DNA of 64,000 nt from Bacillus sp. M6-12 (GCF_002860285.1 NZ_PGVF01000020.1:62001-126000), one strand, 5' to 3'. Positions 44,824 to 54,705 are shown, counted from the first letter of the stretch. Program-made: numbers and translations. The notes: generated by a model not told the origin, from the sequence alone.

Positions 44824-46284
44824 TTGGCATTATTCAGCGAATTAGGACTTGACAGGTCATCTATGAAATCAATTGAAAAAATGGGGTTTGAGGAAGCAAC
44901 TCCAATACAGGCCCAAACCATTCCGCTTGCGCTTGAAGGATCAGATATTATTGGACAGGCACAAACAGGAACTGGTAAAACAGCAGCATTCGGTATTCCG
45001 TTAATGGAAAAGATCGATATCAAAGCTGACCATGTTCAAGGAATCGTTATTGCGCCTACACGCGAATTGGCTATTCAGGTTTCTGAAGAGCTATTTAAGC
45101 TTGGCTACGGAAAGCGTGCTCGCGTACTTGCAGTATATGGCGGACAGGATATTGACCGTCAAATCCGTGCTTTAAAGAAAAAACCTCATATCATTGTTGG
45201 GACTCCTGGAAGACTCATTGACCATATCAACCGTAAAAACATTCGTTTGGGTGAAGTATCAACAGTTGTTTTGGATGAAGCAGATGAAATGCTGAATATG
45301 GGCTTCATTGAGGACATTGAATCAATTCTTTCAAATGTTCCGGCAGAAAGACAAACTCTCCTTTTCTCTGCTACAATGCCTGACCCAATCCGTAAAATTG
45401 CTGAAAAGTTTATGAAAGAACCTAAGCTTGTTAAAGTAAAAGCCAAGGAAATGACTGTATCAAGCATTGAACAATATTATTTAGAGCTTCGTGAAGGTGA
45501 AAAGTTCGATACCCTTGCGCGCTTGCTTGATATTCAAACTCCTGAGCTTGCGATTGTATTCGGCCGTACAAAGAGAAGGGTTGATGAGCTATCATCGGCA
45601 CTTAATATCCGAGGCTACATGGCTGAAGGGATTCATGGTGACCTAAGCCAGGCTAAGCGTTTGTCTGTTTTAAAGAAATTTAAAGAAGGCAGCATTGATG
45701 TGCTTGTCGCAACAGACGTAGCTGCCCGCGGACTTGATATTTCAGGCGTTACACACGTATACAACTTTGATATCCCGCAGGACCCAGAAAGCTATGTTCA
45801 CCGTATTGGACGTACAGGAAGAGCGGGGAAAAAGGGTATGGCAGTCACATTCGTTACTCCAAGGGAAAGAGGCCAGCTTTATGCGGTTGAAAATACAACC
45901 AAGAAGCGTATGATTAAGATGAAAGCTCCAACCTTGAGTGAGGCTTTGGAAGGGCAGCAAAAGGCTGTTACTGACAGAATTATCTCTACTGTGGAACAGG
46001 AAGATTTAAGCTTATATACTTCTACAGCTGAAGAGCTATTACAGAAGTATTCCGCAAGCGACCTGGTTGCATCTGTCCTTAAATTGCTGACAAAAGAGCC
46101 GGATAGCACGCCAGTGAAATTGACAGAGGAAGCTCCAATGCCAATGAGAAGGGACCGCAACAGGTCTTCGTCTTCATCCAATCGTCAGCGCAATGGACGA
46201 AGCACATCTCCTCAGGGCCGTAAGGATTATGGAAATAAGAGAAGCCGCAGTACGGGCCAAAGAAGAGAAAGAACAAGTAAATAA
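44824..46284 (+). CDS. cshA: DEAD-box RNA helicase CshA
   Basis: This 486-residue ATP-dependent RNA helicase acts in mRNA decay, ribosome assembly and cold growth. In order it shows the Q motif (GFEEATPIQ), [38 protein letters not shown] and [11 protein letters not shown] dimerisation region and a basic Arg/Ser-rich tail follow. The start is TTG 44824 with AAGGAG at 44809; the longer frame to 44764 reads through the leader. The position after ddl-murF matches B. subtilis ydbR. A strong terminator follows. Confidence 0.95.
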   Translation: MALFSELGLDRSSMKSIEKMGFEEATPIQAQTIPLALEGSDIIGQAQTGTGKTAAFGIPLMEKIDIKADHVQGIVIAPTRELAIQVSEELFKLGYGKRARVLAVYGGQDIDRQIRALKKKPHIIVGTPGRLIDHINRKNIRLGEVSTVVLDEADEMLNMGFIEDIESILSNVPAERQTLLFSATMPDPIRKIAEKFMKEPKLVKVKAKEMTVSSIEQYYLELREGEKFDTLARLLDIQTPELAIVFGRTKRRVDELSSALNIRGYMAEGIHGDLSQAKRLSVLKKFKEGSIDVLVATDVAARGLDISGVTHVYNFDIPQDPESYVHRIGRTGRAGKKGMAVTFVTPRERGQLYAVENTTKKRMIKMKAPTLSEALEGQQKAVTDRIISTVEQEDLSLYTSTAEELLQKYSASDLVASVLKLLTKEPDSTPVKLTEEAPMPMRRDRNRSSSSSNRQRNGRSTSPQGRKDYGNKRSRSTGQRRERTSK

Positions 46285-46299
46285 TCAGTATGTTACTAG

Positions 46300-46332
46300 A
46301 GCCTCTCATGCACATGCATGAGGGGCTTTTAC
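46300..46332 (+). terminator. Intrinsic terminator after cshA
   Basis: An 11-bp stem AGCCTCTCATG/CATGAGGGGCT (46300-46310 with 46317-46327, one T-G), then TTTTACTTTT. Confidence 0.9.
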
Positions 46333-46367
46333 TTTTAATAAGGAAAGCTGGTAAACGAGCCTCGCTC

Positions 46368-46512
46368 TAGTGGCGGTTCGGGAGCCTCCTCAGCGCTTAG
46401 CGCCAGGGGGTCTCCCTGTGACCTGCTCTATCAGTGGATAAACACCGCACGAAGGAAATGCAAAGCATTTCCGAGGAGTCTTGCGCCTTCCGCCCCAATC
46501 AGCGGTTGGCAG
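46368..46512. repeat. Interspersed repeat, family B
   Basis: This is a GC-rich element with a short run AGTGGCGGTTCGGGAGCC, CAGCGCTTAGCGCC, GGGGTCTCCC, a hairpin GGAAATGC/GCATTTCC (46456-46474) and the end GAGTCTTGCGCCTTCCGCC plus CCAATCAGC. From memory, elements with these blocks are scattered in many Bacillaceae genomes. This is the only copy here, and it differs from family A. Confidence 0.5.
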
Positions 46513-46673
46513 ATGCAGGGGATTTAAGTGACACCACTGGGGCATTTTTCTGGCATCGTTATGATTAAACCGGATAAAGAGCCTTACTCTGTCCCTTAAA
46601 GCAGCTTGCGCTTTTTTTTCATGAGGATGAGGTCTAATTTTTAGGGGAAACTCCTTATGAGGAGGCGGGAAAG

Positions 46674-47645
46674 ATGACTTTAGTCCGTCTTGGATATGTA
46701 GCAATGAGTATGAATGTGAAAAATAGCTCTCCTTCCCAAATGATGACGTACGCACAATTCTCCAAGCTTAGGGACCGGGAAGCAGCAATAAGTAAACTCG
46801 AAAGGATAGCGGTCTCAAATGCATCGAACTGTCTTCGGCTCTTGAGGCATAATGAAGCTCATGGCATTGATTTCTTTCGGTTGAGCTCCAAATTGATTCC
46901 TATGGCTAATCACCCGGATCTTCCTGATTGGAATTATATTAAGCCGCTTAAAGGTATACTTAGCGAAATAGGAACTTATTTAGATAAACATCCTGACATG
47001 CGTATTGATTTTCATCCAGATCACTTTGTTGTCCTGAATACCAAAAATACAGATGCTTTTCAGGTTTCGCTAAAAACCTTGCAGATGCATAAAGCGCTGC
47101 TTAAGGGAATGGGAATTAAACCAGAGCATCGCTGTGTTTTGCATGTAGGCGGCGGCTATAACGACAAAGAACAGGCACTGGAGCAATTTATTCATAATTG
47201 GGGGCTTGTACCTGTATCTCTTCAGAGGTTAATAATGCTTGAAAATGATGATACTACATTTACTCTTAAAGATACTCTTTATCTTTGTGAAAAACTTGGG
47301 ATTCCTTTAGTGTTTGATTACCACCATCACCTGGCAAACTTTGAGGACGGTACAAATTGGGAAGAAGAATGGATCCGTGTAATAGAGACTTGGGGGGATT
47401 CTCCGCTTCCCTTAAAAATGCACATTTCAAGCCCGAGATCCCAAAAGGAGTTTAGGGCACATGCCGATTTTATTGAAATAAAATCCTTTATGGAATTCAT
47501 AAACCAAATTAAGGGGACTGTTCCTCAAATAGATATTATGATCGAGGCGAAACAGAAGGATAATGCGCTATTTGCCTTAATGGAAGGCTTACGCAAAGAT
47601 CCAGGGATTGAAACTGTCGGAGGAGCAAGCTTTCTAATTAAATGA
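46674..47645 (+). CDS. uvsE: UV damage endonuclease UvsE
   Basis: This 323-residue TIM-barrel nuclease cuts 5' to UV photoproducts. It has LRLLRHNEAHGIDFFRLSSKL near the N-terminus, DFHPDHFVVLN, VLHVGGGYNDKEQAL, LENDDTTF and FDYHHH, which supply the metal ligands. The length and order are those of UvsE/Uve1. GGAGG lies seven bases before ATG 46674. It is a single gene with its own terminator, inserted between cshA and ydbS relative to B. subtilis. Confidence 0.93.
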   Translation: MTLVRLGYVAMSMNVKNSSPSQMMTYAQFSKLRDREAAISKLERIAVSNASNCLRLLRHNEAHGIDFFRLSSKLIPMANHPDLPDWNYIKPLKGILSEIGTYLDKHPDMRIDFHPDHFVVLNTKNTDAFQVSLKTLQMHKALLKGMGIKPEHRCVLHVGGGYNDKEQALEQFIHNWGLVPVSLQRLIMLENDDTTFTLKDTLYLCEKLGIPLVFDYHHHLANFEDGTNWEEEWIRVIETWGDSPLPLKMHISSPRSQKEFRAHADFIEIKSFMEFINQIKGTVPQIDIMIEAKQKDNALFALMEGLRKDPGIETVGGASFLIK

Positions 47646-47653
47646 GAAGAATG

Positions 47654-47682
47654 AAGCCAGGTAAAAGCCTGGCTTTATTTTG
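47654..47682 (+). terminator. Intrinsic terminator after uvsE
   Basis: A perfect 8-bp stem AAGCCAGG/CCTGGCTT (47654-47661 with 47668-47675), 6-nt loop, then TATTTTG. Confidence 0.85.
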
Positions 47683-47814
47683 ATTAGTATTCAGCCTGAA
47701 GACTGAATTTTTCATTGAATTTGTTAAAAACTTATTGTCCTCAGTATTTGCTAAATTCATAATGTAGTATAATTTGTTAGGGCTGGCAGATTATTGATGA
47801 AGGGAAGCTGAATA

Positions 47815-48288
47815 TTGGAGCTGAAGAACAGAATTTCAAATAGAGCGCTGAAAGTATGGCGCATAACTGGATTGTTAAGTTCTTTGTTTGGATGGATTAT
47901 TACAATAGCTGTGGCAGTTTTAACTTATATTTTTGACTGGCCAGATTGGATTTTAGCGGGTATTGTGATCATCTCTGTAATAGATACCTATTTATTTATT
48001 TTTCTTATTCCTTCTGTAAGATGGAAAAGATGGAGATATGAAGTAAGGGAATCGGAAATTGAGATACAAAGCGGATTTTTTGTTATTAAGCGAACCCTTG
48101 TACCTATGACCCGCGTACAGCACGTTGATACTAAACAGGGACCCATATTAAGAAGGTACGGGCTGGCTACTGTAGAAATTTCAACGGCTGCCACTTCTCA
48201 TCAAATTCCGGCACTGGATACAACAGAAGCAGATAGCATGAGATTCTTTATATCAAGATTGGCAAGAGTGGAGGAAGAGGATGTCTGA
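47815..48288 (+). CDS. ydbS: PH domain-containing membrane protein YdbS
   Basis: This 157-residue protein has two N-terminal membrane helices (about 18-40 and 45-65) and a bacterial PH (bPH2, YdbS-like) domain with RYEVRESEIEIQSGFFVIKRTLVPMTRVQHVDTKQG. B. subtilis YdbS and YdbT together confer resistance to certain antimicrobial peptides (such as amylocyclicin), as I recall. The start is TTG 47815 with AGGGA nine bases upstream. It overlaps ydbT by 8 bp, so the two are coupled. Confidence 0.9.
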   Translation: MELKNRISNRALKVWRITGLLSSLFGWIITIAVAVLTYIFDWPDWILAGIVIISVIDTYLFIFLIPSVRWKRWRYEVRESEIEIQSGFFVIKRTLVPMTRVQHVDTKQGPILRRYGLATVEISTAATSHQIPALDTTEADSMRFFISRLARVEEEDV

Positions 48289-49738
48289 GCAAAAAAGACT
48301 CCATCCAATTGCAGCTGTCTCTAATTCATTGCGTACATTAAAGGAAGCAATATTCCCCCTTGTTATTTTCTTTGTGTTTGGAGGGAACCGGGATTCCAAA
48401 TGGGACATTATAGAACTATACCTGGCTCCTGCTATCCTCCTCTTCATCCTTATCTTTGGAATTCTTTCTTGGATGAGATTTACCTACTGGATTGAAGATG
48501 GAGAGCTTCGGATTGAGTCAGGAGTGTTTATTAAAAAGAAACGGTACATACGATTTGAACGTATTCAAAGCATTGACGTATCGGAAGGGATCTTGCAGCG
48601 CCTATTTGGCTTGGTGAAGCTAAAGGCGGAAACTGCAGGTTCAAGCGGAGCAGATCAAGCCGATGCTGTTTTAACTGCAATCACCAAACAAGAAGCGGAC
48701 AAAATTATGCTTCTTTTATCTGAAGAAAAGAAAAGAAGGTTAGCGGATCAGAATATTGATGATAGATGTGATAACGAATTAAACGCTGAATTCCCCGAGC
48801 AGGTTTTTCAAATGCCGTTTAAGGAACTATTTTTAATGGCGGCCACTTCCGGGGGAGTGGGAGTTGTTTTCTCAGGTGCGATGGCCCTGTTCAGTCAGTT
48901 TGAGGAAATGATTCCGTATAAGAGAATTTTCAAAGGGGTAGAGCAGTTTGTCCAGACGGGAGTCTTTTTTATTATTCTCGCTGTTATCATAGGGCTATTG
49001 ATAGCGTATATAATCGCAACGGCCGGTATCATAATGAAATATGCATTTTTCACTGTAAAAAAAACAGAGGATGAACTCATTATTTCCAGAGGGCTGATGG
49101 AGAGAAGGCAGCTGACGATCCCGCTTCATAAAATTCAAGGGATCAGAATTACCGAAAATGCCATTCGTCAGCCACTTGGGTTTGCCAGTGTGATAGTGGA
49201 ATATGCAGGCGGATCTGTGATGGATAAGGAAAGTACGCAGGTAATGCTTTTCCCGTTGATTAAAAAAACCAGAATTCCTTTGCTTTTGATGGAGTTTGTT
49301 CCAGAGTTTGAAATTGGCGGGAAAATGATGCCGATTCCCAAGCGCTCCTTTTCCCGTTATCTATTCAGGTATTGGTTAACCGCACTTCCAGTTGTAGTGG
49401 GCTGTCTTCTGTTTCTAAGACCGTGGGGTTTTGCGGCCATTATTCTCTTGCCGCTGAGTGCAGGATGGGCTTATCTTTGTTACCGTTCAGGAGGCTGGTG
49501 TATTACCGGTGATCAGCTTCTTTTACGATACCGTTTTTTATCACAGGAAACGTTATTTGTTAAAAAAAGGCGAATTCAGTCCCTGGCTTCTAACATTAGC
49601 TGGTTCCAAAGGAGGAAACAGCTCGCTACCATTTCTGCGACCATTAAATCCGGAATGGGACCGCGGATGGGAAAAGTTGTAGACTTAGAGCTTCAGGACG
49701 CAGAAAATATTAAGCAATGGTTTTCGAAAAAAGGATGA
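48281..49738 (+). CDS. ydbT: PH domain-containing membrane protein YdbT
   Basis: This 485-residue protein has several membrane helices and three bPH2 domains, each starting with a RIESG/IISRGLMERR-like strand followed by a basic RFERIQSIDV-type strand (around residues 70, 265 and 410). It is the partner of YdbS, coupled by an 8-bp overlap. The size is close to B. subtilis YdbT (493). Its function is in the membrane, probably as a YdbST complex. A perfect palindromic terminator follows. Confidence 0.9.
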   Translation: MSEQKRLHPIAAVSNSLRTLKEAIFPLVIFFVFGGNRDSKWDIIELYLAPAILLFILIFGILSWMRFTYWIEDGELRIESGVFIKKKRYIRFERIQSIDVSEGILQRLFGLVKLKAETAGSSGADQADAVLTAITKQEADKIMLLLSEEKKRRLADQNIDDRCDNELNAEFPEQVFQMPFKELFLMAATSGGVGVVFSGAMALFSQFEEMIPYKRIFKGVEQFVQTGVFFIILAVIIGLLIAYIIATAGIIMKYAFFTVKKTEDELIISRGLMERRQLTIPLHKIQGIRITENAIRQPLGFASVIVEYAGGSVMDKESTQVMLFPLIKKTRIPLLLMEFVPEFEIGGKMMPIPKRSFSRYLFRYWLTALPVVVGCLLFLRPWGFAAIILLPLSAGWAYLCYRSGGWCITGDQLLLRYRFLSQETLFVKKRRIQSLASNISWFQRRKQLATISATIKSGMGPRMGKVVDLELQDAENIKQWFSKKG

Positions 49739-49741
49739 AAC

Positions 49742-49771
49742 AAAAACCTTGTCAGCGCTGACAAGGTTTTT
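49742..49771. terminator. Bidirectional terminator between ydbT and rhomboid gene
   Basis: A perfect 30-bp palindrome: AAAAACCTTGTCAGC (49742-49756) with its complement to 49771. It serves both convergent genes. Confidence 0.9.
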
Positions 49772-49807
49772 GTATACACAGAGCTTCCAAGATATACTGT
49801 AAAGATA

Positions 49808-50410
49808 CTAATTCTGTTTGTTTTTTACTGCATATAGGATGGCGGGAGCGAGCAGTAATCCGGCTGCAAGGCCCCCGAGGTGGCCAAGAACGTTTATTTG
49901 CGGCTGGATGAACGTCATGATCAGTCCCACGACAACAAGCGTGAGAATCGTTTGGGAGTTTTGTCTGGAAAGATGCTCTTTTTTGAACAAAGCGAGAAAG
50001 AGGAAAAAGCCAAGAATGCCATAAATCGCCCCGCTTGCCCCAACATGCGTAAACGTCAGGGGCTGGATCAGGTATGTGGCAGCATTGGCGGCCAGTCCGG
50101 AAGACAGAAAAAACAAGGGAAACAAGAAGCTGCCAATCATTCTCTCAAGTGCAGGGCCAAATATAACAAGAGAAAAAGCATTAAATAAAAGGTGGCTAAA
50201 AGAGCTGTGGACAAAAATAGGTGTAATCAGCCGCCAGTATTCCCCCTCTGAAATATACAAATTGACGCCCGCAAGCTTTTCAAAGAAAAAGTGGCCGGGT
50301 AAGAACCAAGAAGAGGTCAGCAAAAAGCCAATAAGACTAAGAGCGACAAAAATAGTAACGGCCGGATAGAATTTAATAAATTGCTGAAATGACTCTGTCC
50401 TAGTAAACAA
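49808..50410 (-). CDS. ydcA: Rhomboid family intramembrane serine protease (YdcA-like)
   Basis: This 200-residue protein has six membrane helices. The catalytic Ser is in GASGAIYGI and the His in HLGGLAAGLLLA; FVHSSFSHLLFNAFSL carries the conserved HxxxN-type segment. It cuts membrane-bound substrates within the bilayer. AAAGGGGTG touches the possible GTG 50419, so TTG 50410 is better placed. It is convergent with ydbT and followed upstream by a repeat element before acpS, the B. subtilis order. Confidence 0.9.
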   Translation of the reverse strand: MFTRTESFQQFIKFYPAVTIFVALSLIGFLLTSSWFLPGHFFFEKLAGVNLYISEGEYWRLITPIFVHSSFSHLLFNAFSLVIFGPALERMIGSFLFPLFFLSSGLAANAATYLIQPLTFTHVGASGAIYGILGFFLFLALFKKEHLSRQNSQTILTLVVVGLIMTFIQPQINVLGHLGGLAAGLLLAPAILYAVKNKQN

Positions 50411-50510
50411 AAAGATCACCCCTTTTAACAGAAAAAGTGTATAACAACAATACCGATAACTCTTTATTAAAAAGTAAAATATAACTGTTTTAATATTAAC
50501 AGATGTCTAT

Positions 50511-50690
50511 CACCAGCGCCCAGCAACTGTTTTTCCGCAGGAAAATAAAGCCCCGACGCACAGGAAAAGGAATCCTGCGGCAGCGATATATCGTCGAAGT
50601 TTGCCAAAGGATGAAGGTTGTAACAGTATTTAAGTTACACACTGGCATTTTAGCCATTCTTCCTCTGCCAGGGAGCTTGCGCATTTCTTT
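50511..50690. repeat. Interspersed GC-rich repeat, family A
   Basis: It starts CACCAGCGCCCAGC and ends CCAGGGAGCTTGCGCATTTC, with internal GCCCCGACGCACAGG, CTGCGGCAGC, TTGTAAC...GTTACA and CCATTCTTCCTCTGCC. These blocks recur in the copy at 52301 and, in part, at 54795 and 17650. There is no coding content. Confidence 0.75.
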
Positions 50691-50735
50691 TAATAAGCTA
50701 TATGCGATAAAAATTAAGTTAGAAGGTTGAGCGAG

Positions 50736-51092
50736 ATGATAAAAGGAATTGGAATGGATATTCTTGAAATGAAACGTATGGAGACGCTGATTAAACGGCA
50801 GCCAAGGTTTGCTGATAAAATCCTGACTGTGAATGAACTTGAAAAATATCTTCAGCTTAGTGATGGAAGAAAGGTAGAATTTCTTGCTGGAAGATTTGCG
50901 GCCAAGGAGGCCTTTTCTAAGGCGTTCGGTACAGGAATCGGGTCAGAGGTGTCGTTCCTCGATATTGAAATTTGCACAGACAGCAAAGGAAAGCCGTATG
51001 TGTTAAAGCCCTTCTCAAAAGGAGTCCATCTTACGATTACCCACAGCAGGGAATATGCTGCCGCCCAGGTTATCATAGAAGAAATTGAATAA
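50736..51092 (+). CDS. acpS: Holo-[acyl-carrier-protein] synthase
   Basis: This 118-residue phosphopantetheinyl transferase moves the 4'-phosphopantetheine arm of CoA to apo-ACP for fatty acid synthesis. It has GIGMDILEMKRM at the N-terminus (metal-binding Asp), FLAGRFAAKEAFSKAFGTGIG in the middle and LTITHSREYAAAQVI near the end. The frame extends to TTG 50727, but B. subtilis AcpS begins at the equivalent of MIKGIG, so ATG 50736 is chosen. Confidence 0.95.
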   Translation: MIKGIGMDILEMKRMETLIKRQPRFADKILTVNELEKYLQLSDGRKVEFLAGRFAAKEAFSKAFGTGIGSEVSFLDIEICTDSKGKPYVLKPFSKGVHLTITHSREYAAAQVIIEEIE

Positions 51093-51237
51093 GTGCCATA
51101 ATTTCTAAAAAAGCTTGTCATCCCCCGGACATATTTGTCCAGGCTGCCTCATATAATCATAGTGCTATAGGGAGACAGGCCCGGTGAAGTACCACCCTCT
51201 CCCTTTTACGTTCAAATGACAAAAAGGGGATGAAGAG

Positions 51238-52248
51238 ATGAAAAAGTTTTTGGTGCTTTTTGCGGGTATTCTAATGGTGCTTGCACTTGCAGCCTGTGGA
51301 CAAAAATCGCAGGAAGATGTTGTGAGTGCCCTTGATGAAAAGCTATCTGAGATGAAGGGATATAAAGCGAATGCTAAAATGACCCTTAAAATGGGTACAG
51401 ACCCGCAGGTATATGACGTGGAAATCTGGCATAAGGATCCTCAGTTTTACCGAGTCAACCTGAAAAATGCCCAAAAGGATCAAAGTCAGATGATTCTGCG
51501 CAATGAAGAAGGGGTTTATGTATTGACTCCAGCCCTAAACAAAAGCTTCAAATTTGAAAGCGAGTGGCCGGAAAACAGCAGTCAGGCTTATTTGTATGAA
51601 TCTTTGGCGCAGGATATCATTGATGATAAGGGGTTAATTTTTAAGGCAACTGAGAAGCATTATGTATTTGAAACAAAAACGCGTTACCAGAATAACAAAA
51701 TGCTTCCAGTCCAGGAAATTACTCTGAATAAAAAAGATTTATCCCCGGTAAGTGTGAAGGTGATGGACACAGATCGGAATGCATTGGTTACAGTGGAGTT
51801 TTCAAACGTTAAATTTAATTCTTCCTTTGATAAAGATGCATTTGATATGAAGAAGAACATGACAGGAGCTCAGCTTGAAGTACCGGTAATGGGAAAGGTT
51901 AAGGATGAAGGTTTTTCAGTTAAGTATCCAGTCGCTGAGCTGAAAGGCGTAAAGCTGACAGAAGAGAAGGAAATGAAATTCGATGGCGGCAAACGATTTG
52001 TTTTAACGTATGAAGGAGAAAAGAATTATACTCTTGTCCAGGAAAAGGCCGAAGTTGTTGAAACAGCACTTGTGCCTGCTGCTGTAAAGGGTAATCCGGT
52101 CGATTTAGGCTATACAATCGGTGCGCTGTCTGACAGGACTATTAGCTGGACCTATGAAGGCGTTGATTATACGATTGCATCTGAGGATTTAACCCCGGAA
52201 GAAATGGTTATGGTAGCTCGTTCTGTGCAGGGGATGCCGGTAAAGTAG
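51238..52248 (+). CDS. ydcC: LolA-like outer lipoprotein, YdcC
   Basis: This 336-residue lipoprotein has signal peptide and lipobox (LALAAC, Cys20). The LolA/GerS-type beta domain (about 35-215) has WHKDPQFYRVNLKNAQKDQSQ and EEGVYVLTPALNKSFKF, with a second domain at the C-terminus. Its function outside the membrane is unknown; the LolA fold suggests lipid or lipoprotein binding. GGGGATGAAGAG precedes the ATG. The order acpS-ydcC-alr matches B. subtilis. Confidence 0.9.
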   Translation: MKKFLVLFAGILMVLALAACGQKSQEDVVSALDEKLSEMKGYKANAKMTLKMGTDPQVYDVEIWHKDPQFYRVNLKNAQKDQSQMILRNEEGVYVLTPALNKSFKFESEWPENSSQAYLYESLAQDIIDDKGLIFKATEKHYVFETKTRYQNNKMLPVQEITLNKKDLSPVSVKVMDTDRNALVTVEFSNVKFNSSFDKDAFDMKKNMTGAQLEVPVMGKVKDEGFSVKYPVAELKGVKLTEEKEMKFDGGKRFVLTYEGEKNYTLVQEKAEVVETALVPAAVKGNPVDLGYTIGALSDRTISWTYEGVDYTIASEDLTPEEMVMVARSVQGMPVK

Positions 52249-52300
52249 GATAATGTATTAAAAAGTTAAGAAAATATAATTTTTTAACAAGTAAAGATGT

Positions 52301-52436
52301 TAGCTTCAGCGCCCGGCCCCGACGCACACGAAGTGCTAGTACCGGCTCCGCCGCAGGACGAGGGCTGTAACATGGTTTATGTTACAAAACTGGCGGTCTA
52401 ATCCGTTCTTCCTTTTGCCAGGGCGCTTGCGCTTTT
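52301..52436. repeat. Interspersed GC-rich repeat, family A
   Basis: It starts TAGCTTCAGCGCCC and ends CCAGGGCGCTTGCGCTTTT; the two ends are complementary (AGCGCCC with GGGCGCT). It contains GCCCCGACGCACACG, a hairpin TGTAACAT/ATGTTACA (52366-52373 with 52379-52386) and CCGTTCTTCCTTTTGCC. Confidence 0.8.
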
Positions 52437-52454
52437 AAGAAAATACAACCCAGC

Positions 52455-52489
52455 GGGCCCTGTCATAAGGTGAAGACAGGGCTCTTTTT
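52455..52489 (+). terminator. Intrinsic terminator downstream of ydcC and its repeat
   Basis: A 10-bp stem GGGCCCTGTC/GACAGGGCTC (52455-52464 with 52475-52484, one G-T), 10-nt loop, TTTTT. Confidence 0.85.
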
Positions 52490-52669
52490 AAAGGATAAAA
52501 TATACTAACATGCAGCGAAATGAAGCCTTTCACTTTTGCAGGCCTCTGACTTAATAATCGATGCAAGAGGGGTATCTATTAACTTTTATTGCAAATATTA
52601 AACATGCTCTCCCTTCCTCTTAGGAATTATGTTTATAATAGAAAACATAAATAAGTTTTTGGTAAAAGG

Positions 52670-53845
52670 ATGTGCTATGAGTTGGAGTCGGAGACATTTC
52701 ATAGAGATACTTGGGCAGAGATAAATTTAGACCATATAACTCATAATATTGTAATGATGAGAAAGCATCTTCCTGCAGCAAAGCGGCTAATAGCTGTTGT
52801 GAAAGCAAATGCATATGGACATGGAGATTTTCAGGTTGCCTCTGCGGCGCTCGCAGCTGGAGCTGAATCTTTGGCTGTTGCCATCCTGGATGAGGCTTTA
52901 GCTTTAAGGAATAAAGGCATGGAAGTTCCGATATTGGTTTTGGGAGCGATCAGGCCAGAAGATGCTCCGCTGGCTGCTAAAAATAATATTGCGATTACAG
53001 TATTCCGGACAGATTGGATCGTTCAGGCAGAGGAGTTCTTAAAAAGCACGAATCATGTATTAAAGGTTCATATTAAATGTGATACAGGTATGGGCAGGCT
53101 TGGTGTGCGAACTAAAGAGGAACTTTCTGAAACAGAAAAAATGCTGGATAGAAGTGAGTTTTTTTATATAGAAGGGATATATACCCATTTTGCTACCGCG
53201 GACGAGCTTGATGTTAGCTATTATTCCAGCCAAGTAAGCAAGTTCAAGGAAATGCTGAGGTGCCTGGATCGATTGCCAGATCTGATCCATGCTGAAAACA
53301 GTGCGGCGGCCCTGAGGTTTGATGATCCGGATCTAAATGCTGTGAGAATGGGGATCTCAATGTATGGGCTGTCTCCTTCAGAGGATATAAAGGGGCTTCT
53401 CCCGTTTCCGTTAAAGCAGGCTTTGTCTCTTAAAACAAAGCTTGTTCATGTTAAGCAAATCGAGGCAGGCGATAGTGTAAGCTATGGTGCAGCATATACT
53501 GCACAACAGCAAGAGTGGGTCGGTACGCTTCCAATCGGATATGCAGATGGCTGGACCCGGAAACTCCAAGGCCAAGAAGTTATTGCGGGCGGGAGGCGGG
53601 TGCCTATAGTCGGAAGGGTTTGTATGGATCAATGCATGATTCTCCTTCCAAAAGAGCTGCCTGTTGGAACAGAGGTAACTTTAATTGGCGGAGCCGGCGA
53701 TTTATTTATCTCAGCTGATGATATAGCAGACAAAATTGGTACGATAAATTACGAAGTTGTTTGTATGCTTTCAGAACGCATACCGCGTATATATGTCAGG
53801 AATGGTGAGTTTACAGATTTACGGAATAGAATTTTATCAAGTTAA
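52670..53845 (+). CDS. alr: Alanine racemase
   Basis: This 391-residue PLP enzyme makes D-Ala for Ddl. The PLP lysine is in [11 protein letters not shown] (Lys45), the catalytic Tyr is in VSYGAAYTA, and IGYADGWTR and VGRVCMDQ are the C-terminal signatures. AAAGG is very close to ATG 52670; TTG 52682 is a possible alternative start that would remove four residues. It lies upstream of ndoAI as in B. subtilis. Confidence 0.95.
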   Translation: MCYELESETFHRDTWAEINLDHITHNIVMMRKHLPAAKRLIAVVKANAYGHGDFQVASAALAAGAESLAVAILDEALALRNKGMEVPILVLGAIRPEDAPLAAKNNIAITVFRTDWIVQAEEFLKSTNHVLKVHIKCDTGMGRLGVRTKEELSETEKMLDRSEFFYIEGIYTHFATADELDVSYYSSQVSKFKEMLRCLDRLPDLIHAENSAAALRFDDPDLNAVRMGISMYGLSPSEDIKGLLPFPLKQALSLKTKLVHVKQIEAGDSVSYGAAYTAQQQEWVGTLPIGYADGWTRKLQGQEVIAGGRRVPIVGRVCMDQCMILLPKELPVGTEVTLIGGAGDLFISADDIADKIGTINYEVVCMLSERIPRIYVRNGEFTDLRNRILSS

Positions 53846-53985
53846 TTCGAGCTATGCATAAAAATAAACATTTTAGGCTGATAATAGGACGTAGATTAGA
53901 ATATACTCTTTGCATATGGATTTTTTAATGGTAATATGTAAAAGGGAAGATATAAGGTGTGTAGTGATGGTGGAGGTGTATGTTT

Positions 53986-54267
53986 GTGTCTGAATCCAGC
54001 GCAACAAGAGAGATATTGATTCGTTTACCTCAAAATTTCTTATCCGAGTTAGATGGTTATGTAAGAGAAGAAAATGTAAATCGCAGCGAATTTATTTATC
54101 GCGCGACTAAAATGTATCTTCGCGAACGTAAAAAAAGAGAATTTCGCGAATCGATGAAACGCGGCTATATTGAAATGGCAGCCATAAACCTTACGATTGC
54201 TTCTGAAGCCTTCCTTGCAGAGTATGAGGCTGACACTAGCGTTGAACGATTAGTCAGCGGAGGGTAA
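53986..54267 (+). CDS. ndoAI: Antitoxin EndoAI (MazE-type, ribbon-helix-helix)
   Basis: This 93-residue protein has an N-terminal ribbon-helix-helix DNA-binding domain ([29 protein letters not shown]) and a C-terminal toxin-binding tail ending SVERLVSGG, as in B. subtilis EndoAI of the same length. It neutralises EndoA and probably represses the pair. GGAGGTG at 53972-53978 serves GTG 53986 rather than the adjacent ATG 53980. The toxin gene starts 5 bp downstream. Confidence 0.95.
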   Translation: MSESSATREILIRLPQNFLSELDGYVREENVNRSEFIYRATKMYLRERKKREFRESMKRGYIEMAAINLTIASEAFLAEYEADTSVERLVSGG

Positions 54268-54271
54268 ACCC

Positions 54272-54625
54272 TTGATTGTTGTTAAGCGTGGTGACGTATA
54301 CTTCGCAGACCTGTCCCCGGTCGTGGGTTCGGAGCAAGGTGGAACCCGTCCGGTGCTGATTATTCAGAATGATATCGGTAACCGTTTTAGCCCGACTGTT
54401 ATTGTAGCGGCAATTACTGCGCAGATTCAAAAAGCAAAACTGCCTACCCATGTGGAAATTAATGCGAAAAAATACGGATTTGAGCGTGACTCCGTCATTC
54501 TTTTAGAACAAATACGTACCATTGATAAGCAGCGCTTAACAGACAAGATCACCCATCTTGATGACGTTATGATGCAAAGGGTGCAGGAAGCACTGCAAAT
54601 CAGTTTAGGACTCATAGAGTTTTAA
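54272..54625 (+). CDS. ndoA: mRNA interferase EndoA (MazF-type toxin)
   Basis: This 117-residue sequence-specific endoribonuclease is nearly identical in its core to B. subtilis Endo[21 protein letters not shown] with the catalytic Arg/Thr region [12 protein letters not shown], and [19 protein letters not shown]. It cleaves single-stranded RNA (UACAU in B. subtilis) and links to stress. The start is TTG 54272 with GCGGAGG in the antitoxin's last codons. It precedes the sigma-B operon, as in B. subtilis. Confidence 0.96.
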   Translation: MIVVKRGDVYFADLSPVVGSEQGGTRPVLIIQNDIGNRFSPTVIVAAITAQIQKAKLPTHVEINAKKYGFERDSVILLEQIRTIDKQRLTDKITHLDDVMMQRVQEALQISLGLIEF

Positions 54626-54705
54626 AGTTTATTAACAGGCATTCCGTATGGGATGCTCATATTACAATATATCTGCCCACTTTCTGATGATCAAGGATCA
54701 ACAGC

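Noticed and set aside
46390-46755. 121-codon minus-strand frame over the family B repeat
   Set aside because: It runs through the GC-rich repeat and into the uvsE start on the wrong strand; no ribosome binding site.
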